Assembly (NCBI GenBank): GCA_903871935.1 | Contig: CAIQIQ010000006.1 | Span: forward strand, 59,618-123,617 | From: an uncultured Phycisphaerales bacterium | Lineage (GTDB): Bacteria; Planctomycetota; Phycisphaerae; Tepidisphaerales; Tepidisphaeraceae | Direction: 5' to 3' | DNA length: 64,000 nt | Shown here: positions 34,587 through 44,349 of the stretch, piece after piece | Numbering within the stretch: position 1 is the stretch's first letter | Layout of the letters: each line of letters starts with the position of its first letter | The notes under the pieces: model-generated | What the model saw: only the letters and a program-made list of their open reading frames with translations | Databases searched by the model: none | Told to the model about the DNA's origin: nothing | Made by a program: the position numbers and the translations under genes

Positions 34587-35267
34587 ATGGCGCGACGACC
34601 ACGACAAGCCTACGGCGGCGAGATCTACCACGCGATCAACCGCGGCAATTGCCGCATGCGGATCTTCACCAAGGCCGGCGACTATCTGGCCTTTCTCAAA
34701 CTGCTGGAGGAAGGCCGGCAACGCACCGGGATGCGCATTCTCGCCTACTGCCTGATGCCCAATCACTGGCACCTCGTGCTCTGGCCGGCCAAAGCGGACG
34801 ACCTCTCGGCATTCATCGGGTGGGTCTGCTCCACGCACGTCCGCCGCTGGCGCGAGCATCGCGACAATGTCGGCGAAGGGCATCTCTACCAGGGCCGGTT
34901 CAAGAGCTTCCCCGTGCAGCAGGGCCCACCGTTGTACCGAGTGCTCTCCTACGTCGAAGGCAACGCCCGACGGGCGAAGCGCGTGGAGCAGGCCCAAGCC
35001 TGGCGCTACGGCAGCCTGTATACAGGCGAACGCCAGGCGGAACAGCAGGTGCAACTGACTCCCTGGCCGGTGCCTCGCCCCGGCGACTGGACGGCACAGG
35101 TGAACCGGGGGATCGCGGAGGCGGAACTGAACCGGCTGCGGCTGCATATTCTGCGTGGACGTCCCTTTGGTTCAGCGGCCTGGACGGACCAGGCCGCCCG
35201 ACGCATGGGGCTGGAGTCGAGCCTGCGTGATCGGGGGCGGCCGAGGAAGAAGCAAGACAAACAATGA
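34587..35267 (+). CDS. REP-associated tyrosine transposase (RAYT, Y1 superfamily)
   Basis: A 226-residue single-strand DNA transposase-like protein related to IS200/IS605 TnpA. The HUH motif is in MPNHWHLVLWPAK (H-x-H), preceded by GGEIYHAINRGNCRMRIF; the catalytic tyrosine is expected in PLYRVLSYVEGNARRAKRVE, and GHLYQGRFKSFPVQ is the characteristic RAYT block. The C-terminus is basic (DRGRPRKKQDKQ). RAYTs are thought to move or maintain REP palindromes. The gene is bounded by a perfect 18-bp inverted repeat pair, and its stop codon touches the right repeat. Confidence 0.92.
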   Translation: MARRPRQAYGGEIYHAINRGNCRMRIFTKAGDYLAFLKLLEEGRQRTGMRILAYCLMPNHWHLVLWPAKADDLSAFIGWVCSTHVRRWREHRDNVGEGHLYQGRFKSFPVQQGPPLYRVLSYVEGNARRAKRVEQAQAWRYGSLYTGERQAEQQVQLTPWPVPRPGDWTAQVNRGIAEAELNRLRLHILRGRPFGSAAWTDQAARRMGLESSLRDRGRPRKKQDKQ

Positions 35268-35285
35268 CCAGTGGCCCCTTTTCTG
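35268..35285. repeat. Right 18-bp inverted repeat flanking the RAYT gene
   Basis: CCAGTGGCCCCTTTTCTG, exact complement of 34538-34555, begins at the base after the RAYT stop codon. The next gene starts 25 bases downstream. Confidence 0.85.
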
Positions 35286-35310
35286 CAACCAGGTTGATGT
35301 GAGAGATGCC

Positions 35311-36228
35311 ATGATTCCATTTGCTGCAACATTGGTTCTGGTCCTGTCATTCATGCTCGCTGCTGCCGCCGATGCGCGCGGGGAGCAATCCGCGCAAGTC
35401 TTTCTCAGCGTTGAGGAAAAAGGCATCCTGCTTGTCGATCTGAATCAGGCTCGGAAAGATCCCGCCGCCGTCGTCTGGTCGTGGCAGGCGGCCCATTCGC
35501 CGCAAATCCCCGCCGAAGACCGATCGCTATTCAACGGGTACGATGAATCCAAACCGGTGCTCGATGGATCGGCGCTACTGGTGTGCAGTTCATGGAACGG
35601 CGCGGTGGCTCTGGTGAACCGCGCTGACAAGAAGTGCCTCTTCTACGCCAAATGCAGCGGCGCTCACAGCGCCGAACTGATCGGAAAAAATCTTCTGGCC
35701 GCAGCGCTGTCGAACAGGGCGGGAGAACTGCGGCTCTATCGCCTCAACGATCCGGCCAGACCCATGCTCGATGCCCAGCCGGTCTGGTCAATGCCATTTC
35801 CATGGGGCCATGGCGTTGTCCACGATCCCGGCCGCGATCGCCTCTTTGCCTTGAACAATAACGAACTGCTCGTGTTGCGGGTCACGGACGGGCCAGAGCC
35901 AGCGGCAGAGGTCCTTTCCCGCCACAAGTTGCCCAATCCCGGCGGCCATGACCTGCTTCGCTACGACCAACGCCATCTGTCGGTCACCGTCGGCCGCGGG
36001 GCTTACCTCTTCGACTGCGACAGCCAAACCTTTTCCCCACTGCCTGGTCTGGCCGACCAATCCGACCTCAAGAGCGTCAACCGCCACCCCGTCACCGGCC
36101 AAGTCATGTTCACCCAAGCCACCAAGGGCAAGGTCCACGCCAACAAGTTGCAGTGGACTGACGGGACGGAACTGCCCCTGCCTTACGAGATGCTCTACAA
36201 AGCACGTTGGAATGTCGCGGAACGATGA
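35311..36228 (+). CDS. Exported DUF6528-like beta-propeller protein
   Basis: A 305-residue protein with a signal peptide (MIPFAATLVLVLSFMLAAAA, then DARG) and propeller-like repeats: VFLSVEEKGILLVDLNQ, ALLVCSSWNGAVALVNRADK, NLLAAALSNRAGELRLYRL, HDLLRYDQRHLSVTVGRGAY and GQVMFTQATKGKVHANKLQW. This resembles the DUF6528 family found among exported carbohydrate-related proteins; that name is given from memory of the pattern. It is convergent with the 760-residue GH123-like gene, two bases apart. The frame is open into the RAYT gene, but the signal peptide decides the start. Confidence 0.65.
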   Translation: MIPFAATLVLVLSFMLAAAADARGEQSAQVFLSVEEKGILLVDLNQARKDPAAVVWSWQAAHSPQIPAEDRSLFNGYDESKPVLDGSALLVCSSWNGAVALVNRADKKCLFYAKCSGAHSAELIGKNLLAAALSNRAGELRLYRLNDPARPMLDAQPVWSMPFPWGHGVVHDPGRDRLFALNNNELLVLRVTDGPEPAAEVLSRHKLPNPGGHDLLRYDQRHLSVTVGRGAYLFDCDSQTFSPLPGLADQSDLKSVNRHPVTGQVMFTQATKGKVHANKLQWTDGTELPLPYEMLYKARWNVAER

Positions 36229-36230
36229 AG

Positions 36231-38513
36231 CTACTTCCTCACGAGGGCATCTAACGCGACGATGGTATCGGCCATCCTGGCCCTGTACGCAACGTATTTG
36301 CCCGGATCGGTGTCATAGGCGCCCGTGTCTTTGACCAAATCATCGAGCGTCAGGATTCTGCGGGCCTCTTCCAAGGCAGGCCCGGACTTCCCGGCCGCCT
36401 GCGCTTTGGTCAAAAGGTCATTCAGTGTCCACAGATACTCGTAATCCTCCAGCCCGTCGCGCATCGCCTCGAAGCGGATGGACGAATACGGTTTCCCATC
36501 GGCGCCGGGATACACGAGATACCCGTCACCGTTGTAGCGACCAAACGCGTTGGCGACCCAGGGCGCCTTAGGCCACTTGTCGCCCTTCGCCTGCCAGTTG
36601 CTTCCCCAGGAATTGGGCGACCAGTACTCAAAACCGTTCACCTTGTACTTCCAGCAAATCCAGAACGTAGCCCGCGCATCCAGCAGCGGATACTCGATGA
36701 AGAGATTGGGATGATCCATCGGATAACAACACAACGCCAGCCAGACTTCCGCGCCCTTCTGCTGCGAGGCCGCCACGCCGGCTTTGTGATACTGCGTGAC
36801 GTACACGTCGAACACATCGGCGAAGCCGGTCAGGTCTTTCACGCCCTCCGGCTCGTTCAGGCACTGCAGGATCCGCGCCTCTGGGGCGACAGCCTTGATG
36901 GCCCTGTCGATCTTCTTGACCTCGGGCCAAGCAGACTTGGGCGCCTCATCGTAAACATAGACATACGCCTTGTCGGCCCAGCCCTTCTCGCGGAGGTGAT
37001 CGCCATACGCCTTGATCTGTTCACTGAATTGCTTCACGAATTCGGGCGTATACTCTGTCTTCTTCTCACGACCCAGGTTGGGGGCCGTGCCTATGAAAAA
37101 GCAGTTCATGCCCTTGCCGATCAGACGCTGCAGTGCCGCATCGGTCTCAGTGAAGTCATAACCATCCTTGGTCTTCTTGGGGTACGCGGCGACTTCGCCC
37201 CCAGGACCAAGGCGATGCTCCAGAAGCATATCTTCATATGCTCGCAGCGCCTCTACCTGCTTCCTGTCACCTTCGGGCGTCCATGGATTGCCATAGAATT
37301 GGCGGATGACACCCCCGCCCAGCCAAGTCAGCGTCTTCAGGTGCGTCTGGTCCGTCAGACCAAAGTCCCAGACCTTCAGGTTCAGCGGGATAGTCGCGGC
37401 CCTTTGGCCCTGCGGCGCGATGGTCAGCGTCCCCGAGTACAAGCCGGCCGCACAATCCTTGGGCGTTTTCACCGTCACCCACACCGCAGCGCGAGACAGG
37501 TGTTCGACCGTGAACTCACCGGCCGGCAGCAGCGGATCGGGATACCACCCCAAGCCGCGATCAGTAAAGTACGGCGGCGTTACCGTCGTCTCGATATAGT
37601 CGACTCGATCCCACTTTATGGCCGATGCCGGGATGATTGCCCCGCCCGGCCCGACCAGATCTGTTCCCTTGATCTCTTTGATGGTCACCAGCCGCCACGG
37701 CGCCTCGATAACCACCTGGGCGGACTCATACTCATTGCGAGCCGCCGCGATGCTGATCTTCTCGCTGCTGACCGTCGATGCGAACTCATCGCCCTGGAAG
37801 ACCTTCTCCAGTGGCGAAACGACATTGACCCGGTAACCGATGGAACCTTGCGGCTCGGCAATGGGCTTGGGCTTGCGCCGACCAGCCGTCGGCTCATCCG
37901 CGCCCGCGCCCGCCGCAGCCGCATCGCCAGTCTCAACAGTAAAGTCGTCGATCCACACGGAACCTGCGCCGGTACTGTAGACAAAGACAACAATGGTTTG
38001 CTCGCCGCCGCTCTTGGCCTCTGGCACAACCGCCCGGTGCGAGAAGCGGGTCCAGTCGAACGTGCCGGTCTTGAGATCCTTGCTCGTCCAGCCGTCGCCG
38101 GGAGAACCTTCAAAGTTGAGGAAGATGCGCCCGCCCGTGGCATCCTGGGCTTTCATCCAGAACGACACCATGATGCCCTCGCCGGGCTTTGCCTTCACCG
38201 GCGAGCACGCAATGCCGCCCCGGCCTTTTTTCACACAGGTGATCTGGCAGGATTGTTTGCCGCTGTGCGCATCGTTAGACACGGCCACGGAGTAGTCGCC
38301 CTTGTCCCACTTGCCACCGAAAGCCCAGCCCGCAAAAGGCGACTGGCTGGTGCCGCCGTAGAACTCCCTCACCTTCGCGTCCATGCCCGCAAACATGTCG
38401 GCCGTCTTGGGCTCTTCAAATGACCCGTTGGGGATCAAGCTGGCCGCAATCGCGGGAACCGCCGTCAATACCAGTGCCAGACAAATCGTGGCGTATAGCT
38501 GAAATGGTTTCAT
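36231..38513 (-). CDS. Exported GH123/DUF4091-like glycoside hydrolase with N-terminal carbohydrate-binding module
   Basis: A 760-residue exported protein. Signal peptide to about residue 24; a CBM4/9-like jelly roll at about 25-195 (SLIPNGSFEEPK, SVWIDDFTVET); a beta-sandwich at about 226-385; then a barrel domain with Asp522-Glu523 (VYVYDEAPKSAW), matching the Asp-Glu pair that works by substrate-assisted catalysis in GH123. The end is DUF4091-like (FIEYPLLDARATFWICWKYK, YWSPNSWG, IRFEAMRDGLEDYEYLWTLN). A beta-N-acetylgalactosaminidase-like activity is possible. It is divergent from the beta-helix gene at 38704. Confidence 0.8.
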   Translation of the reverse strand: MKPFQLYATICLALVLTAVPAIAASLIPNGSFEEPKTADMFAGMDAKVREFYGGTSQSPFAGWAFGGKWDKGDYSVAVSNDAHSGKQSCQITCVKKGRGGIACSPVKAKPGEGIMVSFWMKAQDATGGRIFLNFEGSPGDGWTSKDLKTGTFDWTRFSHRAVVPEAKSGGEQTIVVFVYSTGAGSVWIDDFTVETGDAAAAGAGADEPTAGRRKPKPIAEPQGSIGYRVNVVSPLEKVFQGDEFASTVSSEKISIAAARNEYESAQVVIEAPWRLVTIKEIKGTDLVGPGGAIIPASAIKWDRVDYIETTVTPPYFTDRGLGWYPDPLLPAGEFTVEHLSRAAVWVTVKTPKDCAAGLYSGTLTIAPQGQRAATIPLNLKVWDFGLTDQTHLKTLTWLGGGVIRQFYGNPWTPEGDRKQVEALRAYEDMLLEHRLGPGGEVAAYPKKTKDGYDFTETDAALQRLIGKGMNCFFIGTAPNLGREKKTEYTPEFVKQFSEQIKAYGDHLREKGWADKAYVYVYDEAPKSAWPEVKKIDRAIKAVAPEARILQCLNEPEGVKDLTGFADVFDVYVTQYHKAGVAASQQKGAEVWLALCCYPMDHPNLFIEYPLLDARATFWICWKYKVNGFEYWSPNSWGSNWQAKGDKWPKAPWVANAFGRYNGDGYLVYPGADGKPYSSIRFEAMRDGLEDYEYLWTLNDLLTKAQAAGKSGPALEEARRILTLDDLVKDTGAYDTDPGKYVAYRARMADTIVALDALVRK

Positions 38514-38703
38514 CTCGTCTCCGTTGTCGAATGGGCGTCTCGAATCGCCGTAGGATACCAGTTTACTCGATTTGCAGCCGTAACGGTTATTCCCGGGAAG
38601 CCAATGATCACCGGTTTGATGACTACCGGCCGGGCAGTATCATGCCCTACGGGAGACCGCCGTCGGCGCTGCGGCTCGCACTTCCGGTTCTTGTTGAAGG
38701 AGT

Positions 38704-40524
38704 ATGGCCTTGAAAAAATGGACTCTGCTGGCGGCATCAGTGGTGTGTTCAAGCATGATGGCATTCTCGGGCGGCTGTGCCAGAAGCGTGGTGGAAGCGT
38801 CACGGGCCGAGGCGGCCAGGTCCATCCTTCCCGACGACGCCTCCCAGCCGGCCGGGGAACCGATGCTGGAACGGCCGACCCTGCGCAGCCTCGGCGCCTG
38901 GTGGATCATCAAGGGCGACAACAATAAGAACGCCAAAGTGACTCTGGAATACCGCAAAGCCGGTACCCGGCGGTGGAAGCAAGGCGCCGATCTCTTGCGA
39001 GTCCAGAAAGGCGCCAACGACAAGGGCGCTCCTTCCCAGCGCCAGGAAGAGACCAGCCTGCCGATCCCCTCCGGCTACTGGCTCTTCGCCGGCAGTGCCC
39101 TGATGCTGGATGCCAACACCGCCTACGAACTGAAGCTGACCTTGCGCGATCCCGACGGCGGCAAGGCCCAAACGATCCTATCGCAGCGAACCATCGCCGA
39201 ACCGATCGCGCCCAATGATCTGAAGGTGATGCACGTCATTCCCGGCGACGGCGGCGGCACCGGCACCGAGGCTGATCCTTTCCAAGGCCTGAAAGCCGCT
39301 GATGCCGCAGCTCAGCCGGGCACGCTGTTTCTGGTCGGCGCCGGCACCTATCCGCCATTCGTGGTGACGCGCTCAGGCGAGAAGGGCAAACCAATCGTCT
39401 ACCGCGGCGCCGGCGATGCAATCATCCAAGGCGAGGGCGAAAAGACTGAGCGGGCTATCGACGTAGTAGACATGCACGATGTCTGGTTCGAGAAGCTTGC
39501 GGTCCGCAAGGCCGCTAACGGCATCGTCGGACATGACTCCACACGGCTGGTCATTCGCCGTTGCACCATCAGCGAGTGCGAGTACGGCATCAATGCGGTG
39601 CGCAACCTCAAGGACCAGCTCCAGGATTTCTGGATCAGCGACAACACCATTACCGGGCCCAGTACCTGGCCGCGCACCAAGGGCATTGAGAACGCACGCG
39701 GCATCCAGGTAACCGGAGCCGGCCACGTGGTGTGCTACAACTACATTAAGGGGTTTGGGGACGGCATCGACACCTACCAGGGGCCGCGCTGCGAAGCCAT
39801 CGACTTCCATAATAACGAGATCGAGCTATGCACCGACGACGGCTGCGAGATGGATTACTCCGAGCGAAACACACGCTGTTTTGAGAATCGCTTCACCAAC
39901 GTGTTCCAGGGCATCAGCACTCAGCCCGTCTTCGGCGGACCGGTCTACATCTTCCGCAATGCGGTCTACAACATTCAGGTCGAACCTTTCAAGATCCACA
40001 ACAGTCCCTCGGGCGTGCTGATCTATCACAACACGCTGGTGAAGAACGGCGTGCCCATGGTGGTGATGACCACCGCCACAATGGACAACTTCATCATCCG
40101 CAACAACCTGTTCATCGGCGCGCCCGGTCGCTATGCCTGCCAGATGGACCTGGGCAAGATCATCCAGACCGACATGGACTATGACGGCTACGGCGGGGGA
40201 CCGTGGAACATCTTCCTCAAATGGTCCAGGGTCGATTTCAAGACCATGGCGGACGTGCGCCACAACGGCCCGGCCGAACGGCACGCGATCCTGGTGACCG
40301 CCGACAAGGCCTTCGCCAGCCGCGCCAAAATCCCGGCCGACCTGAAGGTGGAACAAAAGATCCAGGACCTTCGCATTGCGCCCGCCTCCGAGGCCGTCGA
40401 CGCCGGCGTGGTGATGCCAGGCCTGAACGACGGCTTCAAGGGCAGGGCACCCGACCTGGGCGCGTATGAACTGGGTCAGGATCTCCCCCACTATGGCCCC
40501 CGGCCGGAAGGCGGCCGTTACTGA
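38704..40524 (+). CDS. Exported right-handed parallel beta-helix protein
   Basis: A 606-residue protein with a signal sequence (KKWTLLAASVVCSSMMAFSG followed by GC), perhaps a lipoprotein, although the lipobox SGGC is imperfect. After a fibronectin-like N-terminal stretch, GDGGGTGTEADPFQGLKAAD starts the typical 'directory' region, and about 230-520 shows stacked beta-helix turns (VIRRCTISECEYGINAVRNL, IDFHNNEIELCTDDGCEMDY, FIIRNNLFIGAPGRY). Such folds are usually polysaccharide lyases or glycan binders. The end, VDAGVVMPGLNDGFKGRAPD and LGAYE, is common in exported beta-helices. Six bases separate it from the ClC gene. Confidence 0.8.
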   Translation: MALKKWTLLAASVVCSSMMAFSGGCARSVVEASRAEAARSILPDDASQPAGEPMLERPTLRSLGAWWIIKGDNNKNAKVTLEYRKAGTRRWKQGADLLRVQKGANDKGAPSQRQEETSLPIPSGYWLFAGSALMLDANTAYELKLTLRDPDGGKAQTILSQRTIAEPIAPNDLKVMHVIPGDGGGTGTEADPFQGLKAADAAAQPGTLFLVGAGTYPPFVVTRSGEKGKPIVYRGAGDAIIQGEGEKTERAIDVVDMHDVWFEKLAVRKAANGIVGHDSTRLVIRRCTISECEYGINAVRNLKDQLQDFWISDNTITGPSTWPRTKGIENARGIQVTGAGHVVCYNYIKGFGDGIDTYQGPRCEAIDFHNNEIELCTDDGCEMDYSERNTRCFENRFTNVFQGISTQPVFGGPVYIFRNAVYNIQVEPFKIHNSPSGVLIYHNTLVKNGVPMVVMTTATMDNFIIRNNLFIGAPGRYACQMDLGKIIQTDMDYDGYGGGPWNIFLKWSRVDFKTMADVRHNGPAERHAILVTADKAFASRAKIPADLKVEQKIQDLRIAPASEAVDAGVVMPGLNDGFKGRAPDLGAYELGQDLPHYGPRPEGGRY

Positions 40525-40530
40525 GCGCCA

Positions 40531-42417
40531 ATGACTGCGATTCTTCCAAAGGCTGGTTCCCGATTCCGGGTGATCTCAACTCGGCTGCTCTCGCGGTTCG
40601 GGATGACCGAGGAGTCATTCCTGCTTCTGCCAGCCGTTCTGATTGGCATCATCGTTGCCACAGGCGCGGTCGCATTTCATGAGCTGATCGTGCTGATCCG
40701 CACCTGGCTCTATGGCACACCGCACATGACGTACCTGTACGGATCGGGAGTCTGGCTGCTCATCGCCTGGCCGGCCTTGGGCGGACTGTGCGTCGGCATC
40801 TTTGCCCGCTTCTTCGGTTCCGGCGGCCATGGTGTGCCCGAGGTCATCGAATCGGTCATCAAGACCCAAGGCTTCATCCGTCCGGTGGTGGCGATCCAGA
40901 AGATCATCACCGCCAGCATCACCATCGGCACCGGCGGATCGGCCGGGGCTGAAGGGCCCATCGTCCAGGTCGGCGCGGCGATCGCCTCCGGAGTCGGCCA
41001 GATCTTCCGCATTGCGCGCCATCACATGCCAATCCTGGTCGGCTGCGGCACCGCGGCCGGCATCAGCTCGATCTTCAACTCGCCCATTGGTGGCGTACTC
41101 TTCACACTCGAGGTCATTCTCCAGGATTTCTCCATTCGCGCATTTGCCCCCCTGATGATCGCCAGCGTGGTGGCAAACGTGACCACCCGCGCGATCTTCC
41201 AGGGAATCATGGGTGAACCGTACAACGCCATCTTCGCGATGCCGGCGGATGTGACGGGATCCTTCGGCGCCGGCGGAATGCTCACCTGGGCCCAATTGCC
41301 CAACTTCGCCCTGCTGGGGATCGCCTGCGGCATCATCGCCAGCTCGCTAACGAAACTGATGCTGAAAATGGAGCAGGACATCTCCCGCTCGCGCACTCCG
41401 AAGCTCCTTCGGCCGGCCATCGGTGGAGCGGCCGTTGGCGTCCTGGGCGTGCTGTTTGTCATGATCTTCGGCTGGTGGCTGATGGGCGTACCCAAACCCT
41501 TTGCCTTTGCCAACTACCCGATGCCGGCGTTCTTCGGCGATGGCTACGGCGTCGTCCAGCAACTGCTCTCGCCCGCTTACTACCTGGCCAATGACGGCCA
41601 TGCCCTGCTGGGCATGCTGGCGGTACTTTGCATCGTCAAGGTTATCGCGACCTGCCTGACGCTCGCCAGCGGTGGCTCAGGCGGTGTGATCGCGCCCTCG
41701 CTGTTCCTGGGTGCCACCACCGGGGCGGCCCTGGGTGTACTGCTGCAGAAGCTCCACCTGTTCAGCGGCGTCTACCCGGCCGTCTACGCCCTGATTGGCA
41801 TGGGCGCGGTCCTGGGCGCGGTGGTGCATGCGCCGCTGGCCGCCATCCTCATCCTCCTGGAACTGACCAGCGACTACCACATCATTCTGCCTGCCATGGT
41901 CGCCACCATCCTGGCGGTCGGAACCGCCCGCTTCATCTTCCCCGAATCCGTCTACAGCATGCACCTACGCTCCCGCGGGATTCGCACCGGCTCATCGCGA
42001 GATCTGGGCCTGCTGCGGCGAATCAGCGTTGAGCAGATCGGCATGGAGCCGGCCAGCGTCGTTGACCGGGAAACGCCGATGACGCGTGTCCTGGAGATGA
42101 TGGGCGGCGAAATCCGCGACGCCGCGGTAGTTGACAAAGATGGCGCCTACGGCGGCATGCTCTGCCGTCAGGACATCGAAGCTGCTGTACTCCAGCCGCA
42201 CTCGCTGCCACTGCTGGTCGCAGGCGAATTGGCCCGCGCCGGCATCCCGCTGCTATGCAGCGCCGACGATCTCGACAGAGCTCTGGAAGTCTTCGCCCAC
42301 GCCAACGTCGGCACTTTGGCGGTCAGTCTTCCGGAAGCTCCGGACCGCGTCGTGGGCGTGCTCAGCCACCAGTTCCTGATGAAACGCTATCACGAACTGC
42401 TGGAAGCAAGCCGATAA
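40531..42417 (+). CDS. ClC-family chloride channel/antiporter with CBS domains
   Basis: A 628-residue membrane protein. Selectivity-filter motifs: GSGGHGVPEV, GTGGSAGAEGPIVQVGAA (the usual GREGP has Ala for Arg, keeping the gating Glu), and SGGSGGVIAPSLFLGATTGA. Around eleven helices end near residue 460. Two CBS repeats follow in the cytosol (about 495-620: ETPMTRVLEMMGGEIRDAAV, VVDKDGAYGGMLCRQDIEAA, DDLDRALEVFAHANVGTLAV). It transports chloride or another anion (fluoride less likely). It is convergent with the paralogue A gene, two bases apart. Confidence 0.9.
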   Translation: MTAILPKAGSRFRVISTRLLSRFGMTEESFLLLPAVLIGIIVATGAVAFHELIVLIRTWLYGTPHMTYLYGSGVWLLIAWPALGGLCVGIFARFFGSGGHGVPEVIESVIKTQGFIRPVVAIQKIITASITIGTGGSAGAEGPIVQVGAAIASGVGQIFRIARHHMPILVGCGTAAGISSIFNSPIGGVLFTLEVILQDFSIRAFAPLMIASVVANVTTRAIFQGIMGEPYNAIFAMPADVTGSFGAGGMLTWAQLPNFALLGIACGIIASSLTKLMLKMEQDISRSRTPKLLRPAIGGAAVGVLGVLFVMIFGWWLMGVPKPFAFANYPMPAFFGDGYGVVQQLLSPAYYLANDGHALLGMLAVLCIVKVIATCLTLASGGSGGVIAPSLFLGATTGAALGVLLQKLHLFSGVYPAVYALIGMGAVLGAVVHAPLAAILILLELTSDYHIILPAMVATILAVGTARFIFPESVYSMHLRSRGIRTGSSRDLGLLRRISVEQIGMEPASVVDRETPMTRVLEMMGGEIRDAAVVDKDGAYGGMLCRQDIEAAVLQPHSLPLLVAGELARAGIPLLCSADDLDRALEVFAHANVGTLAVSLPEAPDRVVGVLSHQFLMKRYHELLEASR

Positions 42418-42419
42418 TG

Positions 42420-44189
42420 TCACGGCTTGGACGCCGAAGACGCCGCCTGCGAGAACTCCTCAAGTTTGGAATAGTCGTTGACCCAGGTCGTGTACATCAC
42501 GCCGATGATGCCCGGCAGATCTTTGCCCATCTCCAGCCACGCGATGATTCGCTTGGGATCGGCATCGTAGTACCCGGACAGAATCTGCTGATTCCCGCGG
42601 TCGGCGAAGAACTTCATGTCATTGGGCTTGTTGTTATACCAGTTGAAGATGATCACGTCGGTGGAAAGGCCTTCCCACGAACGGGCCCACGGCCCATCGC
42701 CCTTGACCATGTAGTAATGTTTCTTCGTGGGCGATGCGTTGTGATACGGATCGAACATATCGCTCCAGGTGGAGATGGGCTTGCCTGGATCGACTTTCTT
42801 GATGATCTGGGTAAACGTGCGGACACTGTCGGCCAGCAGTTGCCCCGGCGTCTTGCCACTCTTGGTGCAGGAGTCATCCCAGCCGGCATGGCGCATTTCG
42901 TCATACGCCATGAAGTACATATCCGGCTGCACATTGTTCTTCATCCAGGTGACGACCTCTTCCAGCAGCGGATAGACCTTGGGCTCGGCCATGCACACAT
43001 TCATCTGCCCGGCCTTGCCGGACTCACTGGCGAAGTGGTAGCTGGCCAGCACCTTCTGACCCTCGACCAGACGGCTGCCCGCGGGGATGGTTACCGTCGG
43101 CTGCTCATGCAGCAACGTGAAGTAACCGGGATTCGGGTCATTCATGAATTTGGGGTCCTCAACCTTACTAAAGTCTTTGCCTTCCTCGTAGGTCGTCTTG
43201 CCATCCTCACTCGTGACCGTCAACGGCAGGTCATCACGACGGATAATATTGATAAACCCGCCAGGTTGGATCTTGCACTCGTCCCACCAGCCGGTCCCGC
43301 CACGGGAGTCCCAGTTGCCAAACTGAATATTGGCCTCAGTGGCGCCCTGGCTGTCGAAATTCGAGCACAGCATCTTCCAGTCGGCCGTCTTCTCGGCATG
43401 CATTTCTTGATCATTCAGTGCTCCTTCCGGTCCGCTGGATACCGCCTGCAGGCGAATCCCCCGGGGCGGCCAGTTCTGCGTCTTGCACCTGGCCGAGATG
43501 ATGTAGTAGTGCCAGGGCTCAACCTTCACCTTCTGCGATGCGCGAACGACCGCCTTCGCCTCCTTCATGCAAAGGCCAACCTTCCCGTCGGTCTTCTGCG
43601 CCTCGTCGATGGTCGTGCTTTTGCCGGGCTCATCCAGGGTCCACCCGACAGGCAGACCATCTTTAAGCTCCTCGAAGGATCCGTTGACCAATTTCGTGGT
43701 TTCGTCGAACGGCACCAGCTTGCCGTCCCTGACGATGAACGTTGCGTTGCGGACGGGCATGCCCTCGGCCAGATTGCGGTCGTGAGTCAGGAACATGTCG
43801 GCATACCCGTAAGCCCCGACATGCACCGCGAGCTTGACGCCTTCATCCTTGCACACCTGCCGAAACGACTGCAGCCTTTTCTTGTATGCCTCATCGGTCA
43901 ACTGGAGTTTGTCGAACTTCACATCGCTTATCAGGATGCCGTTGTATCCGGCTTTGTGGCCGCGCTTCACCAGATCGACCAATTCCTGGCTACGACTTTC
44001 GTTGGCAAAGTTCGCGAAGGCGAAGATCCATCGCTGGCCGGAATCCAACTTGGGCGCTACCGGTTCGGCAGGCTTCGGCGGTTGGCCAAAGTCGGCCGCC
44101 GGCGCGGGCGCACCAGCATTATCCTGTGCAATCAGAGCAGTACCCAGGCTCATGGCAAACGCCGCAAACAGCTTCGCTGAGGTCCTCAT
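42420..44189 (-). CDS. Exported multidomain protein, paralogue A of a three-member family
   Basis: A 589-residue exported protein with signal peptide MRTSAKLFAAFAMSLGTALI(AQ). The N-terminal part (about 50-150) looks barrel-like (RGHKAGYNGILISDVKFDKL), a jelly-roll module follows (about 165-310, VKVEPWHYYIISARCKTQNW), and the C-terminal part holds MAYDEMRHAGWDDSC (428-441; Asp430-Glu431), KSGKTPGQLLADSV, TWSDMFDPYHNAS and ARSWEGLSTDVIIFNWY. These blocks recur in the proteins at 52601 and 61078. The YDE pair resembles retaining glycosidases of the GH20/GH123 type; this is inference. AAGGAGATGCTCG precedes the ATG. Confidence 0.7.
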   Translation of the reverse strand: MRTSAKLFAAFAMSLGTALIAQDNAGAPAPAADFGQPPKPAEPVAPKLDSGQRWIFAFANFANESRSQELVDLVKRGHKAGYNGILISDVKFDKLQLTDEAYKKRLQSFRQVCKDEGVKLAVHVGAYGYADMFLTHDRNLAEGMPVRNATFIVRDGKLVPFDETTKLVNGSFEELKDGLPVGWTLDEPGKSTTIDEAQKTDGKVGLCMKEAKAVVRASQKVKVEPWHYYIISARCKTQNWPPRGIRLQAVSSGPEGALNDQEMHAEKTADWKMLCSNFDSQGATEANIQFGNWDSRGGTGWWDECKIQPGGFINIIRRDDLPLTVTSEDGKTTYEEGKDFSKVEDPKFMNDPNPGYFTLLHEQPTVTIPAGSRLVEGQKVLASYHFASESGKAGQMNVCMAEPKVYPLLEEVVTWMKNNVQPDMYFMAYDEMRHAGWDDSCTKSGKTPGQLLADSVRTFTQIIKKVDPGKPISTWSDMFDPYHNASPTKKHYYMVKGDGPWARSWEGLSTDVIIFNWYNNKPNDMKFFADRGNQQILSGYYDADPKRIIAWLEMGKDLPGIIGVMYTTWVNDYSKLEEFSQAASSASKP

Positions 44190-44349
44190 CGAGCATCTCC
44201 TTCCAGTTACGTGCCTACTGCGCCCACCCCATCCTGATGGACGCCATTGTCGGTGTGGTGGCACAGTCAATAGTGTATCTTTGCACGTCTTCCTTCGCCA
44301 TGCCGCGGCGTTCCCGTCCATCTTGACGCCAAGTGCCCTATAGGCATGA

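Noticed and set aside
36711..38423. 570-codon plus-strand frame opposite the GH123-like gene
   Set aside because: Antisense shadow; composition is Arg/Asp/His-rich and no motif is found.
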